Source of the DNA: Bifidobacterium polysaccharolyticum
GTDB lineage: Bacteria > Actinomycetota > Actinomycetes > Actinomycetales > Bifidobacteriaceae
Length of the DNA: 64,000 nucleotides
Direction of reading: 5' to 3'
Assembly: GCF_016101585.1 (NCBI RefSeq)
Contig: NZ_JACFQG010000002.1
Span: 529,413 to 593,412 of the forward strand
The notes under the pieces are model-generated. The model was not told where the DNA came from and did no database searches. It saw nothing but the letters and a program-made list of their open reading frames with translations. Shown piece after piece: positions 7,912-16,951 of the stretch. Made by a program: the position numbers and the translations under genes. The stretch's first letter is position 1; each line of letters opens with the position of its first letter.

Positions 7912-9882
7912 ATGAGCGATCTTGAGGGTTTGGACCTGAGGCCGGGACGGCTGGTAGGGGGCTACACCCTGATCGAGCCCCTGGGCGGCGGTGCCATGGG
8001 GTCCGTCTGGCGCGCACGTGATGGCGGGGGCCAGGACTATGCCATGAAGATCCTGCGGGAATCCCTGGAGGAGGATCAAGTCCCGTCAGACAGCCCTGAC
8101 GAACGCGACCGCGCCTCGGCCCGCGAGCGCCTGCGGCGCGAGGCTCTGGCCCTGCAACGGATCCGCCATCCAGGCGTCTGCCGGATCGTGGATATGGAAC
8201 TTGATGATGCCCTGGCCTTTATCGTGACTGAACTGATCGAGGGGCGCAACCTTCGCGACGATGTGGCCGTCAACGGCCCCTATCAGGGCGACGATCTGGA
8301 GCGGCTGGCACGAAAGCTGACCGATGCCGTCGCAGCCGTCCACCAAGCGGGCATCGTCCATCGGGACATCAAGCCCACCAATGTCATGATCTCGGTCTCG
8401 GGGCCGGTGCTGGTGGACTTCGGCATCGCTATGGGTCAGGGGCAAAGCCATGTGACCCGAACCGGGCTGGTCATGGGGACCCCTGGCTTCATCGCCCCGG
8501 AGATCATTGACGGAGCCGAGGCCGACCAAGAAACCGATTGGTGGAGCACGGCAGCCGTTCTGGCCTATGCAGCCACCGGACGAGCGGTCTTCGGCGACAA
8601 ACCCATGATGGCGGTTCTGGAGCGGGAGGCTTCGGGCAATGCTGATCTGTCCGGGCTGCCCATGGGCACCATGAGAGCCCTGCGTTCGGCCCTCTCCCAC
8701 GACAGAGGTGCACGTTGCACGCCCGAGGAACTTCTGGAGGCCATCGGTCGGGACGCCATGGATCCGCAGGCCTGGCAAGGAGAGCAAGACGACCAGGAGA
8801 CGATGCGCCCTTTTGGCGACGGCTCTTCGGAGGCTGAGGGGCAGGCCGACTCACCCACCATGGTCGTTGAGCCGGCCACCATGCCAATGCCGCCAATCGC
8901 GCAGGCTGATCCGGACAGTCCGCGGACGGCCTGGTCACAACCCCCGACCGAAGACGAAGCCGATGAACAGACGACCCTCCTGCCCGACACGGAACAGCCC
9001 ACCAGCCTGTTGAATCCCCTTCCCGCAGCCGAGGAGCAGACACAGGCATGGCAGGACCAACAACCATTAGCCGACCGACAAGATCTTCAAGCCACCACCG
9101 TTCAGGATCCGCTACCGCCAGCACAGCCCCTGCCCAGCGGATACCGCAATGAGGCGAATGCCCACTGGCTGGGAGACCAGCCTCCAGCTCAGATGCGGCG
9201 CCTGCGCTACCTGAAGGCGGGAACCCCCTGCCTGGTCATGCTGGGAATCCTCCCCGCCCTGCTGACAGCTCTGGCCCCGGTCTCGGCACTAGTGGCCGCC
9301 GGAATCCTCCTCTGGGCCCTGAGCACCGCAGGATGGAGCATAAAGGCCCAAATAGAACGGGAGCTGCGCCGCGAGGGCCCTCGGCGGGGCACCGACCGTC
9401 TGTTGAACGCGGCCGCCCTTCCCTGGCACTTGCTCAGGGGCCTGGCGGCCGCCCTGCTCCGCCTGCTGGGCATAATCCTTGTCCAAGCCTTGGCCGCGCT
9501 GCCGCTGACCTGGATAGGCGCCCTCACCACCGTTCATACAAGTCTGGCCCTGGGCGGACACCTGCTGATCTTCCCCCTGCCAGCGGCCAGGCCACTGTCC
9601 GCCGGCGGACTGGCCATGGCCCTGGCGACGCTGGCCGGCTGGCTGTTGACAACCCTGCCCACGCAAGACGGCTCAGCCCCCAAGGCCAGCAGCGGCAACA
9701 TGGTCCTGCGTCTGGCGGCGGGCCGCATCCCCTTGGGCCGCCAGAATTCCGATGCGCCGGGTAGCCCCCGTCGCAGGTGGATTCTGCTCCTGGTCTGGTT
9801 GCTGATCATTGCCGTTCTCCTGGCCGGGCTGATTACCCAGCCCTCCATGGACTGGGCACCCATTCGCCTCCTGCGCGCCTAA
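7912..9882 (+). CDS. Serine/threonine protein kinase with C-terminal membrane segments
   Basis: The 656-residue product has a Hanks-type kinase domain at residues about 13-270: GGGAMGSVW loop, Lys46 in YAMK, catalytic Asp152 in VHRDIKPTN and Asp169 in VDFGIA. A long linker rich in Gln, Pro, Asp and Thr (about 290-430) follows, and the last 200 residues hold about four hydrophobic segments. There are no PASTA repeats, so this is not the PknB that senses peptidoglycan; it may answer another envelope or metabolic signal. The start is uncertain: ATG 7912 is followed directly by the domain, and an upstream ATG at 7879 would add 11 residues. CACAAT lies six bases before 7912, compatible with a leaderless message. 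Confidence 0.92.
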   Translation: MSDLEGLDLRPGRLVGGYTLIEPLGGGAMGSVWRARDGGGQDYAMKILRESLEEDQVPSDSPDERDRASARERLRREALALQRIRHPGVCRIVDMELDDALAFIVTELIEGRNLRDDVAVNGPYQGDDLERLARKLTDAVAAVHQAGIVHRDIKPTNVMISVSGPVLVDFGIAMGQGQSHVTRTGLVMGTPGFIAPEIIDGAEADQETDWWSTAAVLAYAATGRAVFGDKPMMAVLEREASGNADLSGLPMGTMRALRSALSHDRGARCTPEELLEAIGRDAMDPQAWQGEQDDQETMRPFGDGSSEAEGQADSPTMVVEPATMPMPPIAQADPDSPRTAWSQPPTEDEADEQTTLLPDTEQPTSLLNPLPAAEEQTQAWQDQQPLADRQDLQATTVQDPLPPAQPLPSGYRNEANAHWLGDQPPAQMRRLRYLKAGTPCLVMLGILPALLTALAPVSALVAAGILLWALSTAGWSIKAQIERELRREGPRRGTDRLLNAAALPWHLLRGLAAALLRLLGIILVQALAALPLTWIGALTTVHTSLALGGHLLIFPLPAARPLSAGGLAMALATLAGWLLTTLPTQDGSAPKASSGNMVLRLAAGRIPLGRQNSDAPGSPRRRWILLLVWLLIIAVLLAGLITQPSMDWAPIRLLRA

Positions 9883-9943
9883 GGTGGCGCTTCACCCCCG
9901 GCGGCTACACTATGCTCAGTATGCCAAGGAAAGGATCCAGGTC

Positions 9944-10867
9944 ATGTCCAAGGGCAGGCAGAACCATCAGGCCGCGCTCAAGGCCCAGGAAGAAGCTCGG
10001 CGGCTCCAGGAGGCCAAGGAACGCCGCCAGCAGACCATGATCGGCATCATTGTCACCGTGGTGCTCATCGCACTGATCGCTCTGGGCGGATTCTTCTACT
10101 GGCGCAGCCATCGCCCGGTCAAAACCCAGGACCTGGAACAGGCCCGGCAAGCCGTCGCCCGGGTCAAGGAGAAACCCTCGGCCGCCAATGACCAGGGTGG
10201 CTTCCTGATCAGCTCCCGGGGGCTGGGCAAGCCAGTGGCCAAAGCGCCGACCGTGGAGATATACATGGACTTCATGTGCCCAGGATGCGGCGCCCTGCAT
10301 CGCGGGCTGGACTCCACCTTGACCGGTCTTGTGGATGGCGGGCAGATCAACTTGGTCATCTACCCCATGAGCTTCATGGACCGGCTCTCCACGGACAACT
10401 ACTCGACCAGGACGGGCACGGCCACCATCTATGTGGCCCAGCACGATCCGGACCACCTGCTGCCCTTCATAGCCAATCTCTACGCCAAGGACTTCCAGCC
10501 GGACGAATCCAACTACCAACCGATCAGCAACGACAAGATCCGCCAGCAGGCCATCAAGGCCGGGGTTGATCCCAAGGTTGCCGACCAGGCACTCAAGGGC
10601 CACTACCGGGACTGGATCAAGGCCATGGACGCCTATACCCCCATGCGTAAGGAGCTCTGGAATCCCTCCGGGTCCAACAAGGGACAGATGACCACGCCCA
10701 CGGTCCGCATCAACGGCAATTACTGGGATCTGGGCAACCTGTCCCGGGCCGGCTTGGACTACCGCGCAGGCCTGCTCAAGGCTCTGGGCCTGGATCAGTC
10801 CAAGGTGGGCGTCAAGGGAGCCATGCCCGCAATCGGCGCCTCCGGCCATCCGCGCTCACTGGACTGA
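9944..10867 (+). CDS. Membrane-anchored DsbA-like thioredoxin-fold protein
   Basis: This 307-residue protein has a charged cytoplasmic N terminus with a short coiled-coil look (EEARRLQEAKERRQQ), one membrane helix at about residues 28-50, and an extracytoplasmic thioredoxin fold. The active site is Cys112-Pro-Gly-Cys115 in DFMCPGCGALH, and the cis-proline loop is probably TTPTVRING. It belongs to the DsbA-like thioredoxin_4 group and probably oxidises or isomerises disulfides in exported proteins. Its partner (VKOR or DsbB) is not in the window. ATG 9944 is chosen because the upstream in-frame start lacks support and the frame before it does not resemble the family. It follows the kinase by 61 bases and may share its message. 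Confidence 0.88.
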   Translation: MSKGRQNHQAALKAQEEARRLQEAKERRQQTMIGIIVTVVLIALIALGGFFYWRSHRPVKTQDLEQARQAVARVKEKPSAANDQGGFLISSRGLGKPVAKAPTVEIYMDFMCPGCGALHRGLDSTLTGLVDGGQINLVIYPMSFMDRLSTDNYSTRTGTATIYVAQHDPDHLLPFIANLYAKDFQPDESNYQPISNDKIRQQAIKAGVDPKVADQALKGHYRDWIKAMDAYTPMRKELWNPSGSNKGQMTTPTVRINGNYWDLGNLSRAGLDYRAGLLKALGLDQSKVGVKGAMPAIGASGHPRSLD

Positions 10868-10922
10868 ACTGGGTACGTCGAGAGAAATTTCGCGCCCAGC
10901 GTCCCCTTGGGGGCATGGTGAT

Positions 10923-10943
10923 GGTACGATATCATTTCGTACC
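10923..10943 (+). promoter_or_regulatory. Inverted repeat covering the probable tRNA-Thr -10 box
   Basis: Arms ggtacga (10923-10929) and tcgtacc (10937-10943) surround a seven-base loop. The TACGAT inside the left arm is the best -10 candidate for the tRNA gene 35 bases downstream. Confidence 0.4.
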
Positions 10944-10977
10944 GCGGCCCGGAATGCTGTAATGGACCACCGGGACC

Positions 10978-11051
10978 GCCTCCTTAGCTCAGTTGGCCAG
11001 AGCAGCCGCCTTGTAAGCGGCAGGTCGTCAGTTCGACTCTGACAGGAGGCT
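10978..11051 (+). tRNA. tRNA-Thr (anticodon TGT)
   Basis: A complete cloverleaf can be drawn. The acceptor stem pairs gcctcct (10978-10984) with aggaggc (11044-11050), the D arm is tagctcagttggccagagca, the anticodon arm carries cttgtaa with anticodon TGT, and the T arm contains gttcgactc. CCA is not encoded, so the 3' end must be added by the CCA-adding enzyme encoded at 15446. The tRNA reads ACA and related threonine codons. Confidence 0.95.
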
Positions 11052-11117
11052 CTACGCCAAGAACGAACTATTAAATCCAACTATTCATTTTTCTTCTTGG
11101 CAGGCTACAATAATGGA

Positions 11118-11330
11118 CATTGCCTGGATAACTACAAATACTTCCCTCGAGTAAGTCATTTCGGAGGCTCGTCCTCCGAAGTACGAACGGAGCATTTCCC
11201 CAACCATCTCCGTTCGTATTCGAGGACGGGATCATTCCCCTTCATTCCCGTCCTCTTGACGTTGACCCGCCGACCAGGACCCGGGTCTTAAAAAAGCCGA
11301 CTGACCGATGAAGGCCAAGTCGGCTTTTTT
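11118..11330 (+). ncRNA. Candidate structured small RNA with three tandem hairpins, C-rich loops
   Basis: Three perfect hairpins follow one another with almost no spacer: arms 11160-11167/11173-11180 (8 bp), 11182-11192/11208-11218 (11 bp) and 11222-11231/11246-11255 (10 bp). The second and third loops each contain the run cccc in an A/T-rich setting (catttccccaaccat; tcattccccttcat). A 13-bp terminator with six T follows at 11290-11330, and TACAAT at 11106-11111 could be the -10 box, which gives a transcript of about 210 bases. Two neighbouring C-loop hairpins recall the actinobacterial 6C RNA, but these loops hold only four C in a row and there is a third hairpin. The start and strand are inferred. 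Confidence 0.55.
11290..11330. terminator. Strong intrinsic terminator
   Basis: Thirteen-base arms at 11290-11302 and 11318-11330 (aaaaaagccgact / agtcggctttttt) enclose a 15-base loop. The A run and the T run make it efficient in both directions. It separates the tRNA/RNA unit from rpf. Confidence 0.9.
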
Positions 11331-11453
11331 ATTGCCGTCCGTCTACTACAAATGTGGATGTTTGCCCGACCTTGCGAATTGTGCGGCCTCGCTCCATGCC
11401 TGCACCGCTAGAATTGCCGGGTACAGACAAGGCAGAAACGGGGAGGCGAGCAC

Positions 11454-12884
11454 ATGGCCAGACGCTGGACACCGAGGCGTTTCGTCATGCTCAGAAGGAT
11501 CCGCGTGGCCTCCTGCGCCCTCCTGGTCGTTCTGGCCATGATCCTGACCTTCGGCATTACCGCACGCAAGAGCGTGGCGTTGAGCGTCAACGGACAGACC
11601 AAAATGGTGACCACCTATGCCTACAGCGTGGACGGCCTGCTACGCCAGCAGGGGGTCAAGGTCAAGACCCACGATCTGGTCGATTCCACCTCGGGAGGCC
11701 AGCTGCGCAACCATGCGGCGGTCACTGTGCGCTCCGCCTATCAGACCACCATCGTCATCCAGGGCCAGCGGGTGCCCTTCTGGACCACGGCAACAAGCAT
11801 GGACCAGCTGCTGGGATTCTTTGAGGAGAACCGCAAGCAGGCCATGAAGGTCACCGTGGATGTGGGCAACGTCTACAACCAGCTGACCGGCGGTCTGGTC
11901 ATCAATCAGGCCGGGCCGGTCACGGTCGTGGCTGATGGGAAGACCTCGGTGGCCCCTGACGGCAAGCTTCCAGCCGCCTCCATCCTGGACTCCAAGGGTA
12001 TCGTGCTGGGCAAAGAGGACCGAGTCAGCGTGGAGCATGACCAAGGCACCACTGTGCTGCGTGTCCAACGGGTCACCCACGGAAACACCCAAAGGACGGT
12101 TCCCCTCCCCTTCGCCACGAGGACCGTGGTCGACCCGAGCCTGGCGCCCGGTCAAACCCAGGTACGGCAGGCGGGTGTAGCCGGTCAACGCCTGCAGACC
12201 ATCCAGGTCACCTACGTGGATGGGCAGGTCGAATCGGAGCAGGTGGTCAAGGAGGAGACCGTAGCCATGCCAGTGGATCAGGTGGTGGCCGTCGGTCCCG
12301 ACAAGCCAAGGGAAGAGCAAAACAGCGGGCAGCAATCCAAAGACACGGGCAAGGATTCCCAACAAGCGCAGAAGACCCCCTCTCCGAGCCCCTCGTCCAA
12401 CCAGGATTCGCAATCGTCAACAGCACCGGCCCCTACGCCAGCACAGACCAAGCCGCCGCAGACCACGCAGCCGACACAACCAAGCAAGCCGGATAAACCG
12501 ACCACCCCAAGCAAGCCCGAGGACAAACCAGCCCCGTCTCCAGCACCGAACCCATCTCCAAATGGTCTTTGGCACGCCAGCGTGGACTTAGCCCAGACCT
12601 ATGCCGGCGGTGCTGCCGCCCAGCGCGGATGGACAGGTTCGGAGTTCACGGCTCTAGTGGAACTGTGGAACAGGGAATCAGGATGGCTCTGGTATGCCGA
12701 AAATAAAAATTCAGGCGCCTACGGTATTCCCCAGGCTTACCCCGGCTCCAAGATGGCGCTATTTGGAGCCAACTGGCATGACGATGCCGCTGTCCAGATC
12801 GATTGGGGCCTCTACTACATTGCGCAGCAGTACGGGAATCCCAGTACAGCCTTGCAATACCAAAAACAGCATAATTCGTACTAA
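11454..12884 (+). CDS. Rpf/RpfB-like cell-wall lytic protein with DUF348, G5 and lysozyme-like domains
   Basis: The 476-residue protein begins with a basic tail and one hydrophobic helix (about 15-35), a signal anchor or signal peptide. Next come ubiquitin-like DUF348 units (about 40-190) and a G5 domain (about 195-280, RLQTIQVTYVDGQVESEQ). A linker of Pro, Ser, Gln and Lys follows (about 285-360), then a C-terminal lytic domain with LWNRESGWLW and SGAYGIPQAYPGSKM, where Glu in NRESGW is the probable catalytic acid. It acts outside the membrane on peptidoglycan, in growth, division or resuscitation. It resembles RpfB in its first half, while the last domain is closer to the aggregation-promoting-factor/SLT type than to true Rpf. 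It is 33 bases before rsmA, as rpfB is before ksgA in mycobacteria. Confidence 0.9.
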   Translation: MARRWTPRRFVMLRRIRVASCALLVVLAMILTFGITARKSVALSVNGQTKMVTTYAYSVDGLLRQQGVKVKTHDLVDSTSGGQLRNHAAVTVRSAYQTTIVIQGQRVPFWTTATSMDQLLGFFEENRKQAMKVTVDVGNVYNQLTGGLVINQAGPVTVVADGKTSVAPDGKLPAASILDSKGIVLGKEDRVSVEHDQGTTVLRVQRVTHGNTQRTVPLPFATRTVVDPSLAPGQTQVRQAGVAGQRLQTIQVTYVDGQVESEQVVKEETVAMPVDQVVAVGPDKPREEQNSGQQSKDTGKDSQQAQKTPSPSPSSNQDSQSSTAPAPTPAQTKPPQTTQPTQPSKPDKPTTPSKPEDKPAPSPAPNPSPNGLWHASVDLAQTYAGGAAAQRGWTGSEFTALVELWNRESGWLWYAENKNSGAYGIPQAYPGSKMALFGANWHDDAAVQIDWGLYYIAQQYGNPSTALQYQKQHNSY

Positions 12885-12917
12885 TCCCCAACCACACCCG
12901 CCGAGCAACGAACCGAC

Positions 12918-13799
12918 ATGAACACTGAAAACGAAAGCGACCGCCTCCTGGGTGCCGCCGACATCCGACGCATCGCCGACCGGATCGATATCCACCCCAC
13001 CAAGCGATTGGGGCAGAACTTCGTCATCGATCCAGGAACTGTCCGCAGGATCGTGCGTTTGGCGAGAGTGGAGTCCGACCAATCCGTTCTGGAGGTGGGT
13101 CCTGGTCTGGGATCCCTGACTCTTGGACTGCTGGAGACGGGCTGTCTGGTGACCGCCGACGAGATCGATCCCGTCCTGGCCCAGCAGCTTCCGCAAACCG
13201 TCCGCGAGCGCATGCCGGAGAGCCTGGACCGGCTGACCGTGATCAACCGTGATGCCCTGACCTTGACCCCTCAGCTGGCAGGCGACGCGGGCACGGCCGC
13301 CGACCTGGCCATGGTGGCCAACCTGCCATATAACGTTGCCACTCCGATCATTCTGACCCTCCTGGTCCGGTTCGCCAATCTGAGCCGGTTTTTAGTCATG
13401 GTCCAGAAGGAGGTGGCGGATCGGCTGACGGCAGCCCCGGGCTCCAAGGTCTACGGCGCTCCCAGTCTGAAGCTGGCCTGGTACGGGCATGCCGCCCAAG
13501 CGGGCAGAATCGGGCGCCATGTCTTCTGGCCAGCCCCCAACGTGGACTCGGCCCTGGTTTCCTTCACCCGGGACAAGGATGGACGCGGGCGCGGGGACGA
13601 GGGGACGAGGACCGAGGTCTTCGCCCTGATCGATGCCGCCTTTGGACAGCGCCGCAAAACCCTGCACGCCGCCCTGAAGGGTCTGGTGACCACCGAAGCC
13701 TTCCAGGCAGCAGGCATTGACCCTGCACGCCGGGGGGAAACCATGACCATCGAGGAGTTCGTAGCCCTGGAGCAAGCCCGCCGTGAGGTGACCGCGTGA
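12918..13799 (+). CDS. rsmA: 16S rRNA dimethyladenosine transferase
   Basis: This 293-residue protein is the RsmA/KsgA enzyme that dimethylates the two adjacent adenosines in the 3' hairpin of 16S rRNA late in small-subunit assembly. Visible marks are the N-terminal KRLGQNFVIDPG, the SAM-binding motif VLEVGPGLGSLTLGLL, the acidic DEIDPVL, and the catalytic NLPYNVATPI. The length is normal. It lies 33 bases after rpf, and its stop overlaps the ispE start by four bases, so translation is probably coupled. The rpf–rsmA–ispE order is conserved in Actinobacteria. Confidence 0.97.
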   Translation: MNTENESDRLLGAADIRRIADRIDIHPTKRLGQNFVIDPGTVRRIVRLARVESDQSVLEVGPGLGSLTLGLLETGCLVTADEIDPVLAQQLPQTVRERMPESLDRLTVINRDALTLTPQLAGDAGTAADLAMVANLPYNVATPIILTLLVRFANLSRFLVMVQKEVADRLTAAPGSKVYGAPSLKLAWYGHAAQAGRIGRHVFWPAPNVDSALVSFTRDKDGRGRGDEGTRTEVFALIDAAFGQRRKTLHAALKGLVTTEAFQAAGIDPARRGETMTIEEFVALEQARREVTA

Positions 13800-14716
13800 G
13801 CCCGGCAGCCGGAAGGGACGGCGTGGGCCTCTGCTGTCCCGCCAAAATCAATCTGAGACTTCGCGTTGGCCCTACCCGAACCGACCTTGGAGGACGACAC
13901 CGCCTGGACACCATATACAGCGCCGTGGGAATCTGGGACCGGGTGGAACTGCGCCCGACAGAACCTGGCAGCGGCTTCCGCCTGAGCTTGGAGGGTGAGC
14001 ACCTTGGCGACCTGAACCGCCGGGATGCCGATCCACACGCCAACCTAGCCGTCAAAGCCCTCCTGGCCATGGCCCAGGCTACCGGGCACGAGCCTGATGT
14101 GGCCATCCACATCGTCAAACGGATACCGGTGGGCGCCGGCCTGGCCGGCGGATCAGCGGATGCTGCCGGAACCATGCTGGGCCTGAACCGGCTTTGGAAT
14201 CTAGGGATGGCTGCCGCCGACCTGGATCGAATCGCTGCCAGTCTGGGCGCGGATCTGCCCTTCTGCCTGCATGGAGGGCTCAGCAGAGGCACAGGTTTCG
14301 GCCAGATTCTGGAACCCCTGGATCCTGATGGCCCGCAGGCCCAGCGGCTGTCCCGAGCTGGGCTGACCGGACACCTCCTGATCGGGGCATACGAGAGCCA
14401 ACTGAGCACAGCCCAGGTCTACAAGGCCTTCGATCTGATCGGACCCGGCTCCCACGATCTGAACGACCTGCAGGAGACCGCCTGCACTCTGCACCCGCGC
14501 TCACGCCAAGCTCTGGACCTTGCCCGACGGGCAGGCATCGGGCCGGCTTTCGTCTCTGGATCAGGCCCCTCGGTTGTGGTCATGGCCCCTCGGCCCGAGC
14601 AGGCAATCGCACTGATAAGGCTCTGGCGGGAGCAAAATGCCGTGGACAGGATCATCGAGGCTGACTCGCCAGTCCTGCCCAGGATGGTCCCACTGCGAGT
14701 CACCCATAGACAGTAG
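13796..14716 (+). CDS. ispE: 4-diphosphocytidyl-2-C-methyl-D-erythritol kinase
   Basis: This 306-residue GHMP kinase phosphorylates CDP-methylerythritol in the MEP isoprenoid pathway. It has the N-terminal substrate motif PAKINLRLRVG, the ATP-binding glycine-rich motif VGAGLAGGSADAAG, a GADLPFCLHGG segment and the C-terminal GSGPSVVVMAP. The start is the GTG that overlaps the rsmA stop (gtga), with no need for its own ribosome binding site. Isoprenoids from this route feed the undecaprenyl carrier used by the MurJ-dependent wall pathway encoded nearby. Confidence 0.96.
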   Translation: MSPAAGRDGVGLCCPAKINLRLRVGPTRTDLGGRHRLDTIYSAVGIWDRVELRPTEPGSGFRLSLEGEHLGDLNRRDADPHANLAVKALLAMAQATGHEPDVAIHIVKRIPVGAGLAGGSADAAGTMLGLNRLWNLGMAAADLDRIAASLGADLPFCLHGGLSRGTGFGQILEPLDPDGPQAQRLSRAGLTGHLLIGAYESQLSTAQVYKAFDLIGPGSHDLNDLQETACTLHPRSRQALDLARRAGIGPAFVSGSGPSVVVMAPRPEQAIALIRLWREQNAVDRIIEADSPVLPRMVPLRVTHRQ

Positions 14717-14726
14717 AGTAGGCAAC

Positions 14727-15338
14727 ATGACGAATCCCGAACCACTGGACGAACGCGAGGCCCGCAGGCAGTTCGTACGACGGCGGCAGAAGATGGTCTT
14801 CACCATAGTCGTCAGCGCCCTAGTGGCCATCCTGGTCATATGCAGTCTGATCATCTTCGGGTCCATCGGGCATAACGCCAAACACACCAGCATCGCCAAG
14901 CCCAACTATGGGGTCGCCGTGCCCTGCCCGCCTGACAAGTCCAAGCTGGTCAACCACCCCGACATCCGCGTGCGGGTGCTCAACGGAACCAACAAGTCCG
15001 GTCTGGCCACTGCCCTGGCCTCGGCCCTGCGCAATCGGGGATTCAACATGCAGGATGTGGCGGACTATCCAGGCAAGACCGAGACTGCACGCACCGAGAT
15101 ACGCTTCGGGGCCTCGGCCATTGACCGTGGCTACACAGTGGGATCCCAATTCAACGATGCCGTGCTGATCATGGACGACCGCGGCGACGATCTGATCGAC
15201 GTGGTCGTCGGGGCCACCTTTAACGATCTGAACGACGAGGACAGCACCTCTGTCGTGGGCCGCAAGATCGAAGCCATCAAGGGCTGCCAGACCGACCCCT
15301 CCTCCATGAAGAACCTGCCCAAGGCTCCCAAGGCCTGA
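14727..15338 (+). CDS. Membrane protein with LytR C-terminal (LytR_C) domain
   Basis: The product has 203 residues: a charged cytoplasmic N terminus, one membrane helix (about 26-48) and an outside LytR_C domain (about 75-165) with VRVLNGTNKSGLATALASAL. No LCP catalytic domain is present, so it is a stand-alone LytR_C protein, an actinobacterial type of unknown function that may bind wall components. The ATG at 14727 lies 10 bases after ispE; TAGAGT ends seven bases before it and there is no good ribosome binding site, so it may also have its own leaderless transcript. It converges with cca. Confidence 0.85.
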   Translation: MTNPEPLDEREARRQFVRRRQKMVFTIVVSALVAILVICSLIIFGSIGHNAKHTSIAKPNYGVAVPCPPDKSKLVNHPDIRVRVLNGTNKSGLATALASALRNRGFNMQDVADYPGKTETARTEIRFGASAIDRGYTVGSQFNDAVLIMDDRGDDLIDVVVGATFNDLNDEDSTSVVGRKIEAIKGCQTDPSSMKNLPKAPKA

Positions 15339-15445
15339 CGCTGGCGATCCGGCTTACTGCCGAATTCAACACAACGACACCACAATCCTCGCCGCCAATG
15401 TTCGCAGCTTTCTGACCAGGAGTTCCGGGGAAGGGTTGACCTGGG

Positions 15446-16876
15446 TCAGGCTTGGTCGGCGCCTTCTCTTTGCCACCAGTCCCGTAGCTCCTGCTCGGCT
15501 GTCTGCCGGTCGACAGGGCCCTGATCCAGGCGGTAGTCCAGCATGTGCCGGTAAGCACGTCCCACCTGCGGCCCGGGCTTGAGGCCCAGAATCTGCATGA
15601 TCTGTCGTCCATCCAAGTCGGGCCGGATGGCATCCAAATCCTCCTGCTGGCGCAATTGAGCCACCCTGTCCTCCAGCTCGTCCATGGCGGAGGAGAAGAC
15701 CTGGGCCTTGCGCTTGTTGCGGGTGGTGGCATCGGCCCGGGTCAGGCGATTGAGCCGCTCATAAAGCGGACCGGTCTCCCGGGCATAACGGCGGACGGCC
15801 GCATCGGTCCAGCGCTCGTCCACATAGCCATGGAAGCGCAGGTGCATGGAGATCAGGTCGCAGACGTCGGCGATCAGGTGGTGGTCGAAGCGCAGGGCCT
15901 TGAGGCGCTTACGGGCCAACCGGGCTCCGACTGCATCATGGTGATGAAAACTGACCTTGCCACCGGGCTCAAAGCGTCTGGTGGCGGGTTTGCCGATGTC
16001 GTGCAGCAGGGCAGCCAGGCGCAGGGTCAGATCCGGGGCGGGCACAGGTCCGTCAGGTCCGGTCTCCAGGGCGATGGCCCGGTCCACCACCATCAGGGTG
16101 TGTTCAAAGACATCCTTGTGCCGGTGATGCTCGTCTATCTCCAGCTGCAGAGCCGGCACCTCGGGCAGAACGATGTCAGCCAGGCCGGACTGCACCAGGG
16201 CCTCAATGCCCTGGACGGGGTGTTCGGCCAGCATGAGCTTGGTAAGCTCATCGCGAATCCGCTCGGCCGAGACAATGCTGATTCGATCGGTCATGCGGGT
16301 GATGGCCTCTGCGGTCTCCGGGGCGATGGTGAATCCCAGCTGGGCCACGAACCGCACGGCCCGCATCATCCGCAGGGGATCGTCGTCGAAGGACTGACGG
16401 GGATCCACCGGGGTTCGGAGCACCTGCTTGGCCAGGTCGTTGGCCCCCCGGTAGGGGTCTACAAAGACCAGGTCGGGCACCCGCAGGGCCATGGCATTGA
16501 CGGTGAAGTCGCGCCGTGAAAGATCCCCCTCGAGGCTGTCCCCATAGTCCACCTCGGGCTTGCGGGAATCGGGATCGTAGGTGTCTCGCCGGTAGGTGGT
16601 CACCTCTACCTTGACCTCGGTGCCGTCAGGACGCCGCCGCAGCGCGCCCAGGGTGCCGAATTTACGCCCCATGTCCCAAAAGCCCGACCCCCAGTGACGC
16701 AGAATGGGCTCGAACTGCTCGGGTCGGGCCGAGGTGCAAAAGTCCAGGTCGTGGGAGGGCCGGTGCAGGAGCAGATCGCGTACAGGACCCCCTACCAACG
16801 CCAGTTCATATCCCTGCTCGGCGAAGAGGCGCCCGAGCTCAATGGCCTCCGGCCAGACTTGGAAATCCACGCTCAC
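15446..16876 (-). CDS. cca: CCA tRNA nucleotidyltransferase with HD domain
   Basis: This 476-residue class II nucleotidyltransferase adds or repairs CCA at tRNA 3' ends. It shows the head motif ALVGGPVRDLLLHRPSHDLD with the two metal-binding aspartates, RRDFTVNAMAL, DDPLRMMRAVRF and an HD region (HRHKDVFEHTLM, ALLHDIGKP, KVSFHHHDAVG). The HD domain could add phosphatase or phosphodiesterase activity, as in other HD-containing versions. The tRNA gene in this window lacks CCA, so the enzyme is needed. Start GTG 16876 is used; GTG 16870, six bases after aaagg, is an equally good alternative. It is the equivalent of pcnA/Rv3907 in mycobacteria and diverges from the nudix gene. Confidence 0.95.
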   Translation of the reverse strand: MSVDFQVWPEAIELGRLFAEQGYELALVGGPVRDLLLHRPSHDLDFCTSARPEQFEPILRHWGSGFWDMGRKFGTLGALRRRPDGTEVKVEVTTYRRDTYDPDSRKPEVDYGDSLEGDLSRRDFTVNAMALRVPDLVFVDPYRGANDLAKQVLRTPVDPRQSFDDDPLRMMRAVRFVAQLGFTIAPETAEAITRMTDRISIVSAERIRDELTKLMLAEHPVQGIEALVQSGLADIVLPEVPALQLEIDEHHRHKDVFEHTLMVVDRAIALETGPDGPVPAPDLTLRLAALLHDIGKPATRRFEPGGKVSFHHHDAVGARLARKRLKALRFDHHLIADVCDLISMHLRFHGYVDERWTDAAVRRYARETGPLYERLNRLTRADATTRNKRKAQVFSSAMDELEDRVAQLRQQEDLDAIRPDLDGRQIMQILGLKPGPQVGRAYRHMLDYRLDQGPVDRQTAEQELRDWWQREGADQA

Positions 16877-16939
16877 CCTTTCCTACGGAGTTGATGCGCC
16901 TACTAGCATACCGTTACCCCACCTGCACATTACCTTACG

Positions 16940-16945
16940 TAAAGT
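16940..16945 (+). promoter_or_regulatory. -10 box for leaderless nudix mRNA
   Basis: TAAAGT ends six bases before the ATG at 16952. The gagt next to the ATG is too close to act as a normal ribosome binding site. No clear -35 box is seen in this short divergent region. Confidence 0.5.
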
Positions 16946-16951
16946 TGGAGT

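Larger units (their letters stand above)
11052..11453. other. Non-coding stretch between tRNA-Thr and rpf
   Basis: No coding region is supported. It contains a possible -10 box (TACAAT, 11106-11111), three tandem perfect hairpins and a strong terminator, described as a candidate RNA. The last 120 bases hold the rpf leader with ggggagg before its ATG. Confidence 0.6.

Noticed and set aside
11097..11291. Plus-strand frame across the tandem hairpins
   Set aside because: It reads through perfect RNA stems and has no ribosome binding site; a structured RNA is more likely.
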